The notes below the pieces were generated by a model that was not told where the DNA came from, made no database searches, and was given only the letters and a program-made list of their open reading frames with translations. Source: Cryptomeria japonica (taxonomy: Eukaryota; Streptophyta; Pinopsida; Cupressales; Cupressaceae). From it: 64,000 bases of DNA. Below, in pieces: positions 46,326 through 57,248 of this stretch. Where the stretch lies: contig NC_081405.1 in assembly GCF_030272615.1 (NCBI RefSeq), forward strand, positions 152,622,113 through 152,686,112. Reading direction: 5' to 3'. The position numbers and the translations under genes are program-made. Within the stretch, counting starts at the first letter, position 1. Each line of letters opens with the position of its first letter.

Positions 46326-46954
46326 GTTGAGAGATATTGGAGCTTCTTAAGCTTCTCTTCTAGACCTTTGGGGATGGGTTTCAACCATGAACTTGACCTT
46401 GGCTAAAATGAGGAAAGGAAGAAAATGTGAAGACTATGGAAGATATGAGATGAAAATAATCTAGGGTTGTCTTGCAATGTCCAAAAATGTAGGTTCAAGA
46501 TATGTGTGATCTAAAGCAAGGTGTGGCTTCCAAAGAGATAATAGATCTCTTGATGAGGTAAGTTGACCTTGACTAAAGAAGACCAAATGAGACCCTAAGA
46601 TGATAGATTTGATGTGGGAACCACTTAGTGATATGTTGTAGCAAGTTTGCAAGATATGATGAGGACAACAAAGCAACCTTTTGACTCTAGTTTGAAAAAT
46701 GTGTATGAGGGATTGCAAATAAAGACAAATGATGAACAAATATGAGATCAAGACTAGTTGACTGAAAATGATGAAGCCCTATAGGAAATGCCTTAGAAGC
46801 TATTTAGATCTCAAAACTTAAGCCCGTTTTTCTCTTTTCAAGTTTTTGCAAAATATTGTTCTCAAACAGAGACACGAAATTGTTTTGCATAGACGTGATT
46901 TCTAATCAAAGACGTAGTTTTAAATGACATAGACGTAGTTTTAACTATTGTTCT
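46326..46954 (-). repeat. Gypsy-D leader, gag-proximal part with repeat words
   Basis: Between the gag start and the solo LTR. agacacgaaat, agacgtgattt and two agacgtagttt lie at 46870, 46891, 46910 and 46931 (steps 21, 19, 21). They continue the words right of the solo LTR. The rest (46326-46860) shows no structure I recognise. Confidence 0.65.
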
Positions 46955-48384
46955 TGTCGTATGTAAAACTCATAATATAATCAATCAAGAATAAAAAGGA
47001 AATCATGAATCCCTATCCTAATAGAATTTAAACAAAACTCAATGAAAACAGTGCAAAACAAGAAATAGGAATGTAAAATCTGCTAATCAATTCTCCCTAT
47101 TCCATGACTGCATGTATCTTCCATTGTTCTTCTTCTCTTTGTGGTATGGTGGCCCTCATATATCATGTTGGTAACCTGCAATTGACACAAAGAATCAAAG
47201 TTTGTGATTCATTGTGATTGTTGAAAATGGAGATTGAATGCTCAATTTATAGATAATTGGAGAGCATTGATTGAGAGGTAGAACAAATTGATTAAGAGGT
47301 GGAACTCAATTGAGCTCACATGCTAATTGATAGTTGAACTACTGATTTGGAGGTGGAATAGAATAAATTCAATAGATAAATGAGTTAACTGATTGAGAAA
47401 AATGCTGATTGAAAGATGCAAAAGAATGATTGGAGGAGAATTGATTGATGACAAAGAAAACTATATTTGGAAAAAGCTAACTAGAAGATAGAAAAATAAT
47501 GATTGGAGAGAATTAAAGAAATTATGTAATCAATCAATTAATTGAAATGATCAATTAAAATAAATGGAATAGTTAACTGATTGAAAGCTTATTGAGAGAT
47601 TTATTTAGAAAAACCTAAGTGGAAGATAGAAATAGAGATTGAAAAGATAATGATTGAATTAATTAATTTAGCATGTGCTTGCACTTTAACTTAGATTTTC
47701 AATTTAATCTTTGCACAAGATTTAATTCAAATATTGAATTTATTTTAAATTCAATTTGTTATTTGAATATATTTAGAACTTGACTTTGATTTTCAATTTG
47801 ATTTTTGAAATCATGCACATGTATTTGAAATTAGAAGAAATTAGGAGAATTAAAATTTGAATTTGGAATTAAATGAAATTAGAATAATTAATAAAATTAA
47901 ACAAAATTAGAATTTGGGGATTTGGAATTTGAATTAGAAGAATTAATTAGCTAATTAAATAATTTAAAGAAACTATTTAATTATTTAGAAATTGAATAAT
48001 TAAATAGTAAAGATTATTTAAATTAAAGGAATTAAAATCATAATTAATTAAATAAATAATATTTAATTAATATTTTAGAAAAGGGTTAATGGTTAATTGA
48101 ATAGAGATAGAAATTGAAAATGAATTTATTTAAGTAATAAAGATTATTTAAATTGAAGGATTAATAGTCACAATTAATTAAATAATAAATATTTAATTAA
48201 CATTAGAAAATGGTTTAAATGATTAAATGATGATAGAATTGAAATAGAATAATTAGTAAGATGATGAGGAAATATGAATTTAGAAGAATAAGATTAATTA
48301 ACTTAATTAAAGAATTAAAGAATTATTTAACCAATTGGAGGAATAATTAGTACATGATTAATGAGACATTTTTAGGTGTCTACA
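46955..48384 (-). repeat. Solo Gypsy LTR (1,430 bp), same family as the Gypsy-A LTR
   Basis: On the minus strand it starts tgtagacacctaaaaatgtc and ends catacgaca, as at 9930-11154. It is flanked by gttct at 46950-46954 and 48385-48389. No internal sequence is present. A TATA-like tataaat lies on the minus strand at about 47251-47245. It sits within the repeat words of the Gypsy-D leader. Confidence 0.9.
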
Positions 48385-48389
48385 GTTCT

Positions 48390-48600
48390 GACAATGTTTT
48401 TACTTTCTGACAAAAACATGATTTTGCCCTACGCAGACACGGTTTAAAATTGCAGACGTGTTTTCATAGAACAAAGACGCAATTTTTGATCTGTTGAATT
48501 GACTATTTTGTTTTTTGACAAAGACGTGATTCTACCCTACGCATATGCAATTTCTGAACAGAGACATGGTTTAAGCTATCACACACACAATTTCTGATAA
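48390..48600 (-). repeat. Gypsy-D leader repeat array, right part
   Basis: agacacggttt (48435), agacgtgtttt (48454), agacgcaattt (48475), agacgtgattc (48522) and agacatggttt (48562) with weaker copies between. Steps are about 19-21 bp or multiples. The word differs from those of B and E but has the same kind of ACGT-type core. Confidence 0.65.
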
Positions 48601-49577
48601 AATGTCTGATTCTGTCCAAATGTAAAGTTGTTGAATGTGACCAAATCTTGATGTTGAATGTTTTTGTGGCAAGACAACACAACAAACAATGAAGACACAA
48701 TGTCTAAAGATGTGTTTGTCCAAAATGTTTTTGTGTATGTTCAAAAGATTTTCACTAGCATAGCACAAATTGAAGACACTTGAAAACATGCACAAGCTAG
48801 GCTAGAAAGAGAAACCATTCAATGGGGCTCCTACGACATAGAAATACCTCAAACAAGCAGACAACTAGAGATTGTGGTAGCACTGACTCTCCCTCCATGA
48901 CACTTACTTCTTGGGCATACTAGATTCTCTTACCTCACAAGATCAAAGATCAAATGAGGGATTCCTATCTCAACATGAAAGGGTACATTGAGGGTATCTA
49001 TGGTGTACGATCCACACTCCTTGAACCATCAAATATAAGGATTTTTGGCCTCTATAATAAAGATGTTTAGTGGGGCAAATTTTGCGATTCTTGGTGTCTA
49101 CCCATGCGATGTCAGCTCATTTAAGAACCCACTCCTCATTCTCCACACCCGTGCATACACATAGTGCAGATACTAGGGAGTACCGTCGATGTAGATACAT
49201 GTCACCAAGTCATCATGACTTTCACCTAATGTATTAATTTATATAGTGGGCATAAGAAGTACCGCTTGGGTCGTACTCTCTCACTTGGCCTTATGGGCTA
49301 TCTGGGAGACAAGCCCTCCTACCTAAATAGAAAATGATAACAATTTCTCTTACACCCAAGGTCCAATGGAAGGTGAGAGGAGAGGATACTTTTGTTACCA
49401 ACTCTAGGATTATAAACGTAAAATATACAAAGTGCACCAAACACTTCAAACAAGTTATTTAACCCTATATGAAAAAAGAGATGTGACCCTAATTAGACTA
49501 AAAATCCAAAGACACACACCTAGATTGCCCCTGCAACAAATGATTAGTAGTTTTGATAGATTACCCTCACTTGCAAG
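48601..49577 (-). other. Gypsy-D leader, 5' part in window
   Basis: Non-coding. Positions 49335-49250 (minus) hold the block shared with B and E: ggagggcttgtc, then aaggccaagtgagagagtacgacccaagcgg. The block is farther from gag than the repeat array, the same order as array 2 in B and E. The D primer site and LTR lie beyond the Gypsy-E insertion. Confidence 0.6.
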
Positions 49578-50673
49578 TGTATACACCTAAAAATGGTCTG
49601 AAGATAATTAATTAAATAAGCAATTATTTAATTAATCCTCCTTCCCAATTTAATTGAATTCACTAAGCAATTTGATTAAATTCCCCCTTTCATCTACCTA
49701 TTAATAAATCTAAGGATTTATTTAATAGGTTCATTTCAACCCTTTGATTAATTAATTCTTCCCCATCAAATTTATTTCTTCTAAATCCTTTAATTAATTA
49801 AAATAAATCAAATTCATGAGTTGTTGAAATTAATTAGCCTTTTCTTATTATTTGAATTTTTAAATTCAAATTCTCCTAACTTTTAACCACCTAACCCAAC
49901 CATTCCTAAACCTAACCCATTCCATTTACCCACATGTCCCCTTTCCTTGAACACTTTTCCCTCTCATGAGAAAAGCTTTGTGACACTTGTCACTAAGTGT
50001 TCCCTTCCATCTAACCGCTTCTAGAAGCTTCTTGACACTTGTCACCATGGAGATGACAATGTTCCCTTTCATCCAACCCCTTTTCCTACCAACCACCAAT
50101 TGTCCCCTTTCATCCAACCTCTTCTCAACCCACCTCCAATTTAAACATTGATATCTTCAAATCAATCTTGACTGTTGATTCATGCCACATCACCCTTAGC
50201 TTTGGGAAATCCTATAAATAGACCTTATTTTGGAGCACAAATGGTCCCAATTTCATATCACTTTTGCCTCCCATCCCGAATCCATCCTATTTTGCATTCA
50301 AGCATTGTTACTATAGGCATGTAACTATTGGCAAATCATTCTTAACATTGTTATCATGATCAATTTTAGCTTAAATCTAGCTTAGCTTATTTTCTAGAAT
50401 AATCATGAAATCATGTAGTTTACTCATGCTATCATTTCTAGATCATGCATCTTCATCATTTAAATCCTCCATTTAAGTGTAGTCAAGTCACTAGAATTTG
50501 CATAACCAGATCTGAGAGCAAAATTCATACTCGCATTTACTAGAAGGCAATAGATTGATTAGCGATGGTTTATCTTTCGTTGATTAATTTTCTAACCATT
50601 GCTTGTAATGATTTATTGAGTGTTTTGTGTTGCAACTGCAGGTATAACAGGTACACACTTCACAAGCATGATA
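49578..50673 (+). repeat. Gypsy-E 5' LTR (about 1,096 bp)
   Basis: It starts tgtatacacctaaaaatgg and has a TATA-like tataaatag at 50213-50221. The right end is placed four bases before the primer site, as in B, giving ...gcatgata, so the usual CA end may be mutated to TA. An alternative end is ...acaagca at 50668. Confidence 0.8.
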
Positions 50674-50676
50674 TTT

Positions 50677-50694
50677 TGGCACCCACCGTGGAGC
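50677..50694 (+). other. Gypsy-E primer-binding site
   Basis: tggcacccaccgtggagc is nearly the same as the Gypsy-B site at 15430. Confidence 0.75.
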
Positions 50695-50739
50695 CAAAAT
50701 TATCATTTTTGGCCTCTCAAGCTTCAACAAATGTCCATC

Positions 50740-51056
50740 TCTGTCGGGACAGAATCAAAATGTCGTACGAGTTGATTTTTCAACTTGTACGAACTACCTT
50801 TTAGTCTGGTATGAAACCTCATCTTATGTCGTACAAACTCATTATCCCTGTCGTACAAGGTCTAAATGCATATCGTATGAATTTCTGACTAGTAAATCCT
50901 GTGTCATACGAAATAATTTTCATTATCGTACGAGAGTTAAATTCATGTCGTACGAGTTTCTGGCTGCCAAATCTTAATTTGTACGAGTACATTTTTGGTT
51001 CTTGTGCGAAATCTAAAGTTGTGTCGTGCTAACTGGAAAATTGTGTCGTATGAGTC
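50740..51056 (+). repeat. Gypsy-E leader array 1, 22-bp period
   Basis: The word gtcgtacgag and variants start at 50762, 50784, 50806, 50828, 50850, 50872, 50903, 50925, 50947, 50978, 51001, 51023 and 51045. Most steps are 22 bp; two are 31 and one 23. The core CGTACG is a palindrome. It holds the same place after the primer site as array 1 of B. Confidence 0.9.
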
Positions 51057-51424
51057 TTTGTCTCTGTGATTTTAAATAGACTGCATGTTAGGGTTTTTTT
51101 ATTTTAATCCGAACTTCACTAATGCTAACCTTGATTTGTATGTGAGATTTTTGGCAGCCTAACTCTTTTTTGCAAGACAATTGACAAAGATATGCTTGTC
51201 AAAGACATAATTTAAAAACCAATCAATGACTACTAATGGATCTATTTTGCAGGTTGCCTATGAATCCGACTAAACTTTGTGTATTCATTAAATTTTTCTA
51301 GGCACACTTCAATTTTGCTAAAGGAATGAACTATCGTGTATTTCATGTCTTTGATGATAGGCGAGTATGCTCTCACCTTTCTTAGGTCATCAGAAAGGTA
51401 GACTCATCTTTTAGTTTCATTAGT
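51057..51424 (+). other. Gypsy-E leader spacer
   Basis: AT-rich, non-coding, no repeat seen. It lies between array 1 and the conserved block. Confidence 0.4.
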
Positions 51425-51800
51425 GCATTTATTTAGCAGGCCTGCCCTCCCGAGGATTAATAACTCTTAGCCATTAAGGTCTGTGAGAGGGGAACAACCT
51501 AAGTGGGAACAACTAACACCAAGTAATCCAACCCACTTTAAAATAAATGTGTTTTTGATGAAAATAAAAGCAACGATAGTGCTTGAGAATAAATCTCCTT
51601 CGTCCCTTCAGGTATATCAAACCTTGGTTTTCAAGGCTAGGAGACCTTTAATTGAGTTTATACCCCGACGCGCTGAATGGATCCCTTACTAGTGCCGATT
51701 AAAATAGAAGCTACCCGATTCACCTCTGAAAGGGTGATAATCTTTGTGCAAGAGAGATAGTAACTCTCCCAAGACACTTGCCATATCATGCCCCCATTAG
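51425..51800 (+). other. Gypsy-E conserved leader block
   Basis: Shares with B ctgccctcccgagga, ctgtgagaggggaacaacc, taagtgggaacaact and ccaacccactt, and later ctcccaagacacttgccata. An ORF at 51483-51692 runs across this block; I attribute it to chance because the block aligns to non-coding leader in B and D. Confidence 0.65.
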
Positions 51801-52086
51801 CATTTGGAGTCGGATAATACGGTGTTGAGAATCCATTGCATGAGACTTAGTGGCCGTATTTTTATTAGCTATTGGGTGTGTACCTAAGTCAACAAGCAAA
51901 GCTTTTCATTCTCAACCAACTTCCTTAGGGTTTAGCATGCTTGGAGTCACTTATCACATCGTGTGTTTGTTGTGTATTCATCCCTAAATTGAAAGATCAG
52001 ACATCTAAAATTGGAAAACATAAGAAAAACACCAAAATTCACTAATCAAATTTGGCAAAAACAAACATATTTTTCATTGTCCTATT

Positions 52087-52252
52087 CTTTGTCGTACGAG
52101 TCCTGTGATCTTTCGTACAAGATATTTGTTTTGTCATATGGTTTATAAATTTTTGTCATACGAGTCTCTTCTCTTTCAAAATAAATTTCTGATTTGTCAT
52201 CTGGTATTGTATATTTTGTCGTATGGTTCATGAACTATTGTCGTACGAGTCT
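52087..52252 (+). repeat. Gypsy-E leader array 2, about 22-bp period
   Basis: Words gtcgtacgag (52091), ttcgtacaag (52111), gtcatatggt (52133), gtcatacgag (52155), gtcatctggt (52196), gtcgtatggt (52218) and gtcgtacgag (52240). Several steps are 22 bp. It corresponds to array 2 of B. Confidence 0.8.
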
Positions 52253-52866
52253 CTGTGTTTACCAATCCAAAACTGCTGCTTTGCATGACTTTTTTAGGTC
52301 TGTCATTTCATTTGATCAATTTGCAATATCAATAAACATCTGTTATATATCGCTTTGTGCTCAAATTCTCTCCTTGGTTTGCTTGGTCAAGTTATCATCC
52401 ATCAAAATCAGACTCTAGAAGATAAACACCTTAAGATTTTCAAGTGCTAACCCTCAACAAGTTTAAGTTCTAAAACATCTCAAAGTGCATTATCACCCTC
52501 TTTGGTAAACTGATCACTCAAACATAGTTTCTCATAAGGATCAATCATCCTTTATCACAAAACTAAAATATTTGGTCAGGATAATCTTGTCCCACATTGT
52601 AGGATATATCGTTCTTACTGGACTTGGTTCTTATCAAATCACCATCATTGCACTCCTAAATCAAAGATTGAAAAACTTGCAAACCTTTAAATACTTGAAT
52701 CATTTTATCGTGTCATATCATTCTGGCGTATTTACCTTGACAATTGATCGCTTACCCAAAAACAACTTTTGGACAATCGAATTCTAGCACAATATCTAAC
52801 ACACGTATATACCCGTTCTAACTAGAGCTCAGAGACGAAAAATCGTAGAGACAAAAAATCAAAACA
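52253..52866 (+). other. Gypsy-E leader, 3' part
   Basis: Non-coding up to the gag start. I see no repeat or signal. Confidence 0.4.
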
Positions 52867-54680
52867 TTGGAAATGAATATAATCATGGAACATGAAGATG
52901 AAATACAAGTTGAAGGAGAAATAACAAAACAAAACATCAGAGACATAAAAAAGGATCCTCAATTTGATAAAATTGTGCATAAATTGTTGGAAGAAGAAAA
53001 AGAAAAATATTTCCTAATGTTAGCCAAATTTGGTGCTACACTTCCCCAATATTTTGATGTAAATAAATTGACACAAAATAAAAGTGATCCTCCTTCTAAT
53101 AACAAACAATATGAGGATATCTCTGGCCCCAAAATGAATGACTTGTCAATCCCTAATAACACGAGAACCATTGAAGAAACTTACATACCCAAAAGAGATG
53201 AAGTAGAAATTCTGAATAACATTCAATCTAATGAGGATACAAGAAGGGGTAGAGATGAAACAAGAAGAGATCTAGATCCTCCTAGAATACAAAATCATGG
53301 CTATGCAAGAACAAATCATGTTGATAATCCTATCGCAACTCTCACACAACAACTACAAACACAAATTCAAGATATGCAAAGAGGAAATGTTAGAAGATAC
53401 TCACTACAAGAAATCCTAAACATGATACCATTTCCTATAGGTTTTGAAACTCCTAGATATGAAAAATATGATAGAAGCACTGATCCTCAAGATCATATAC
53501 GATAATTTTGCACAATGAGTATGGAGTTTGCACATGAGGATACCTACTTAATGAGATTATTTCAAAAAAGCTTAAGTGGGCTAGCTACGCAATGGTTCTC
53601 CAAACTTCCACCTGGAATCAAATCATTTTCAGAATTGGTAGATAAGTTTGTTTCACAATACTCTTACAACATACAACATGAAGTAACAATGATAGACCTA
53701 TGTAACGCCAAACAAAAGGTTGGAGAACCTTTCATGACATTTTTACAATGATGGAGACAGTTAGCCTCGTGGTATCATCGTACAGTGCTAGAATATGAAA
53801 AATGGACATATTCATCGGTAACTTAAATGATCAAATGAGTTATTACTTAAAAATGCAAGGAAATCAAAGTTTTGGAAAAATGGTCGATAATGGAATCAGA
53901 ATGGAGGAAGCCATGATAAAGAAAGGTGAGTTGAAAATATACAAAGACAGATTCCATCCTCCTAACAACAACAATAACACCAATCAAAATGATAAACCAA
54001 AGTTTTGGAGTAGAAATCAAAATGTCGTCAATGATGGAATAGTGGATAACAACAATGTGAAACCAAAACAACCATTTTTTAATTTATCCACTGACTCAAT
54101 AGCGGCTCAGCAAAACAACAATCACCAAAGAGAAACTATCAAAACTTTCTTTCAAAGACAATTTACAAACATTGGTGAACCCCTTGGGTCAGCACTAAAG
54201 ACACTTCTCGCAAACAAATTGATAACTTTACCAGAAGAAAGGAACTACGAACCTCAAATCAAACCACCTTGGTGGAATGATAATCAATATTGTGATTTCC
54301 ATTGAAACAAGGGACAACATACAGATAGTTGTCAGAAGTTGAAACATATCATACAAGACATGATTGATAATGGAGTAATAATAGTGGATGGACATACAAC
54401 AAATGAATCTCATACAACTTTTAAAACTCTGCTTCAAAACTATGAGAAAGGTGAATCATCAACAACAAACAATGGTAATGGTAAAGCGAAGGTAAACTAT
54501 GCTCATACATATGACAATGTGGTGAATGTGATTGTAGTTAAAGAAAAACAAAATCAAGAACATGCTCATGCTATCACAAGAAGCAAAGACAAAGTTGTTT
54601 TGTTGGGTCCTACAACAAACACATCATCCACTACAAAACAATACACCCTAGTGGAGCAATTGCAGAAAACACCTGCATAA
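52867..54680 (+). pseudogene. Gypsy-E gag
   Basis: It starts MEMNIIMEHEDEIQVEGE. The acidic N-terminus (DIKKDPQFDKIVHKLLEEE) resembles those of B and D. Then YSLQEILNMIPFPIGFETPR, cut by a stop at 53503-53505, and the gag domain FAHEDTYLMRLFQKSLSG, WFSKLPPGIKSFSELVDKF, QKVGEPFMTFLQ. A frameshift falls near 53760. The second part, from 53802 (MDIFIGNLNDQMSYYLK), ends in a knuckle CDFH*NKGQHTDSC with a TGA inside (54303-54305), then GVIIVDGHTTNESHTTFK. It is less decayed than B or D. Confidence 0.87.
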
Positions 54681-54791
54681 ATATCCATCTTAGAACTATT
54701 AAAGCTTTCACCTGCACACAAATAAATTCTAGAAAAAGCATTAATCGATACAACAGGATCCAAAGATCTTGATATCAATCAATTCCAAAGC

Positions 54792-55780
54792 ATGGTGGGA
54801 CACCTCACAACCCTTCACTACTTATCATTTAGTGAAGAAGATGACATGTCCTTACAACATCCCCACAACACTCCTTTACATATCGAAGTCCTCATTCACC
54901 AAACACACATTAAATATGTTCTAATAGATGGTGGAGCTGGCCTAAATATCTATTCATTAAGTCTTGTTCATGCCTTAGGATATTCAGAAGATGCAGTTGA
55001 TGTCCGAAAAAAGATCACCATAAAAGCCTATGATAAAGAAGAACGTTCCTCCAAGGGAATTGTGATACTACCCATTAGAGCGGGACCTTTGTAGAAAGAC
55101 ACAAAATGCCAAGTTCTAGACTTGGACTTATCATATAATGTAATCTTGGGAAGACCCTGGATACATGACTTGCAAGTTGTCCCATCAACATACCACTAGT
55201 GTGTAAAATTTCCCTACAATGGGTAGGAAATCACAATATCTGCAGATTCAAATCCATTTCAATACTGCAACAATCTAAAAATGACCCAAGAAGTCATTGT
55301 TCCACATAACAGGGAGGCATCATCTTCGAGCACACAATCCAAAGAATAGTCATTTTCTTCGATTCTATCCAGTATGGAAAAATAAATGCAGCTAAGAGAT
55401 AGAGGAAATGGAGAATATTCAATATCACAATTACCACTTTCTCCTAAATCCTTTGGAAAACCATCAAACTCTAAACAACAACCAATTGTGAAACATCTTT
55501 CGATATTTGATGGAGCATTCATTAGTGTTGGAACCTTATCAGAGGAAACAAAAGACAAAGATGTGCTACAATGGCTATACAAGGATGAAGAATGTCAACA
55601 AAAGATCAACAATGTCAGAATACTTACAAAAAAGTATGGAAAAGGATTTAAAATTCTTAGAAGAATGGGATATACCGGAACAGGTCCTATAGGAAAAAGA
55701 AAAGAAGGTATCTCAGAACCTATTCAACTTTACACTTAGCAGACCAATGAAAAAATAGGCTTAGGGTATGGACAAGTTAC
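54792..55780 (+). pseudogene. Gypsy-E protease and G-patch-like domain
   Basis: Protease: VLIDGGAGLNIYSLSL with the catalytic Asp present, ITIKAYDKEERSSKGI, a stop at 55092-55094, then YNVILGRPWIHDLQVV and NPFQYCNN. The piece at 55386-55739 reads IFDGAFISVGTLSEE, DVLQWLYKDEE, then the G-patch-like KKYGKGFKILRRMGYTGTG and PIGKRKEGISEPI. A stop precedes KIGLGYG. This is the clearest copy of the G-patch-like domain in the window. Confidence 0.82.
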
Positions 55781-56308
55781 TTTACTAGAAGACACATCTT
55801 TTAGTCAACAGCAAGAGGAATATGAAAATAGACAAGAACATTTGGCAATTGAAAGGAAAGAAAAATCAGCTAAGCAATAAGTACAAGCAAACACAAAATG
55901 GCATAAGAAGCAAGCTTCAAATTAACAAGAGAAACAAACTAAAAACATCTCTCAAGCAACATTAAATCTCTATCAAAACAAGAAAGAAGCTAATATAAGT
56001 CTAGGAGAACTCATAGAAAAGTTGACAAAACTCAATCTCAGTCCTGAAGAGGTTGAATATGAAAGAAGGAAAAGTATAGCCAGAAAAGCGGAAGAAATGC
56101 TATATGACGAAATCTTTAGACTGTAGGTTGCAAGTGATACAGAATTATGAATGGGAATGGGATTCCTACCACTCTAAAGAATCAGCTGAAGAAAATGTCT
56201 ATGAAGGAGATATATAAGTCGATACAGTTCACACGTATGCAGGACAAATGTCAAGAACTAGCCTACTTGAATTAGAATCACATTTGGCTAACTTGGACTT
56301 AACTGAGG
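55781..56308 (+). pseudogene. Gypsy-E linker
   Basis: Lys/Glu/Gln-rich remnant (QQQEEYENRQEHLAIERKEK) with stops. It may have formed a coiled coil. No enzyme motif. Confidence 0.5.
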
Positions 56309-57248
56309 ATGATTAGGAATTTCTTATGCGAGGTAATTCTGATGAGAGTACCATTTCTAGACATCGACACACATATTGAAAACTTTGATACATCTATCAT
56401 GACCCTTGAAACCCTTGAAACATCCCAAGATGAAGATTCCCTACCTCTAATCCACTTCGAGCTTATTGATTGGGAAAATGAAGGACATACCGCCATTGAT
56501 ACCTTTCCAAATGACCATGCCATATCTATATATCTTAACGCAATTGAGCCCATAACAACTCTAACTAGGAATGTCAGCAATGCAGCTTCCATTCAAGTGG
56601 GTGCCAAATCTCCTAGTCGCAAAAGTGAAAATAAAGAAAAGAATATCAAGTCTAATGCTGAAAACCATTTATTGGCAGCATTAGATCCGGAAAGAGTAAA
56701 AAGAAAGGGTGCATCTAACGATGAAAACCTCCTTGAGGCACTAGAAGATGGGAGATTTGACACTTTACCTGAGCACTATCAAGAAAGGTCATCCATTTTG
56801 ATCGAACCAACAGAGGCAGTTAACATTGGCACAACAGAGCAACCAAAGATTCTTCATCCAATGACTTCTCTGTCCAAAGAAGAAATGCAACAATATGTGG
56901 AATTATTCAAACGACGACAAATCAATTTTGCCTAGTCATATGCAGACATGCCAGGGTTAGATCTAGAGCTTATTATGCATCACTTAATGTTAGTCCAAGA
57001 GCCAAACCAGTCAAACAGAAGTTAAGGAAAATGCATCCTCATATTGCTCTTCTAGTCAAGGCAGAACTAAAGAAATTACTGGATGTAGGATTCATCAGAC
57101 CTGTAGCATATCCTCAATCTATATCCAACATCGTTCCTATTTCAAAACTAGATAAAAGCATCAGAATATGTAGAGACTTCAGAGATCTTAATAACGCATG
57201 TCCAAAGGATGACTTTCCTTTGCCTAACATCGACATCATTTTAGATTT
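56309..57248 (+). pseudogene. Gypsy-E RT, N-terminal part, cut by Copia-3
   Basis: The piece at 56309-56935 has FDTLPEHYQERSSILIEPTE and YVELFKRRQINFA, then a stop, WSYADMP in B style, and a frame change. The RT start at 57031 reads HIALLVKAELKKLLDVGFIR, SIRICRDFRDLNNACPKDDF and PLPNIDIILDF, and breaks off at 57248. B continues this exact motif with DLTARHAMLSLMDGFSG. The YVDD part lies beyond the window. Confidence 0.87.

Larger units (their letters stand above)
11155..49577 (-). mobile_element. Gypsy-D: oldest Tat-type element, split by later insertions
   Basis: Pieces on the minus strand, 5' to 3': leader 49577-48385 and 46954-46326, gag 46325-44098, protease and G-patch 43840-43018, RT/RNase H 41990-40364, then second RNase H and integrase 13935-12382, and 3' region 12381-11155. 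The second RNase H is cut exactly where Gypsy-B sits: the half at 40364-40510 (FITPQGDSIPKS, NNIAKYKAL, AVQWKI) joins the half at 13935 downwards. A 5-bp duplication flanks B (cttag 13931-13935, cctag 40364-40368). Neither D LTR lies inside the window. Confidence 0.85.
49578..57248 (+). mobile_element. Gypsy-E: Tat-type element, 5' half
   Basis: LTR, primer site, two 22-bp-period arrays, leader block, gag, protease, G-patch and the start of RT are present. At 57249 RT is cut by minus-strand Copia-3, so the rest lies beyond the window. It inserted into the Gypsy-D leader. The left flank is gcaag (49573-49577), and the matching TSD cannot be seen. Confidence 0.88.

Noticed and set aside
51483-51692. 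ORF of 69 codons in the Gypsy-E leader
   Set aside because: It overlaps a block that aligns with non-coding leader in B and D and shows no conserved protein frame.
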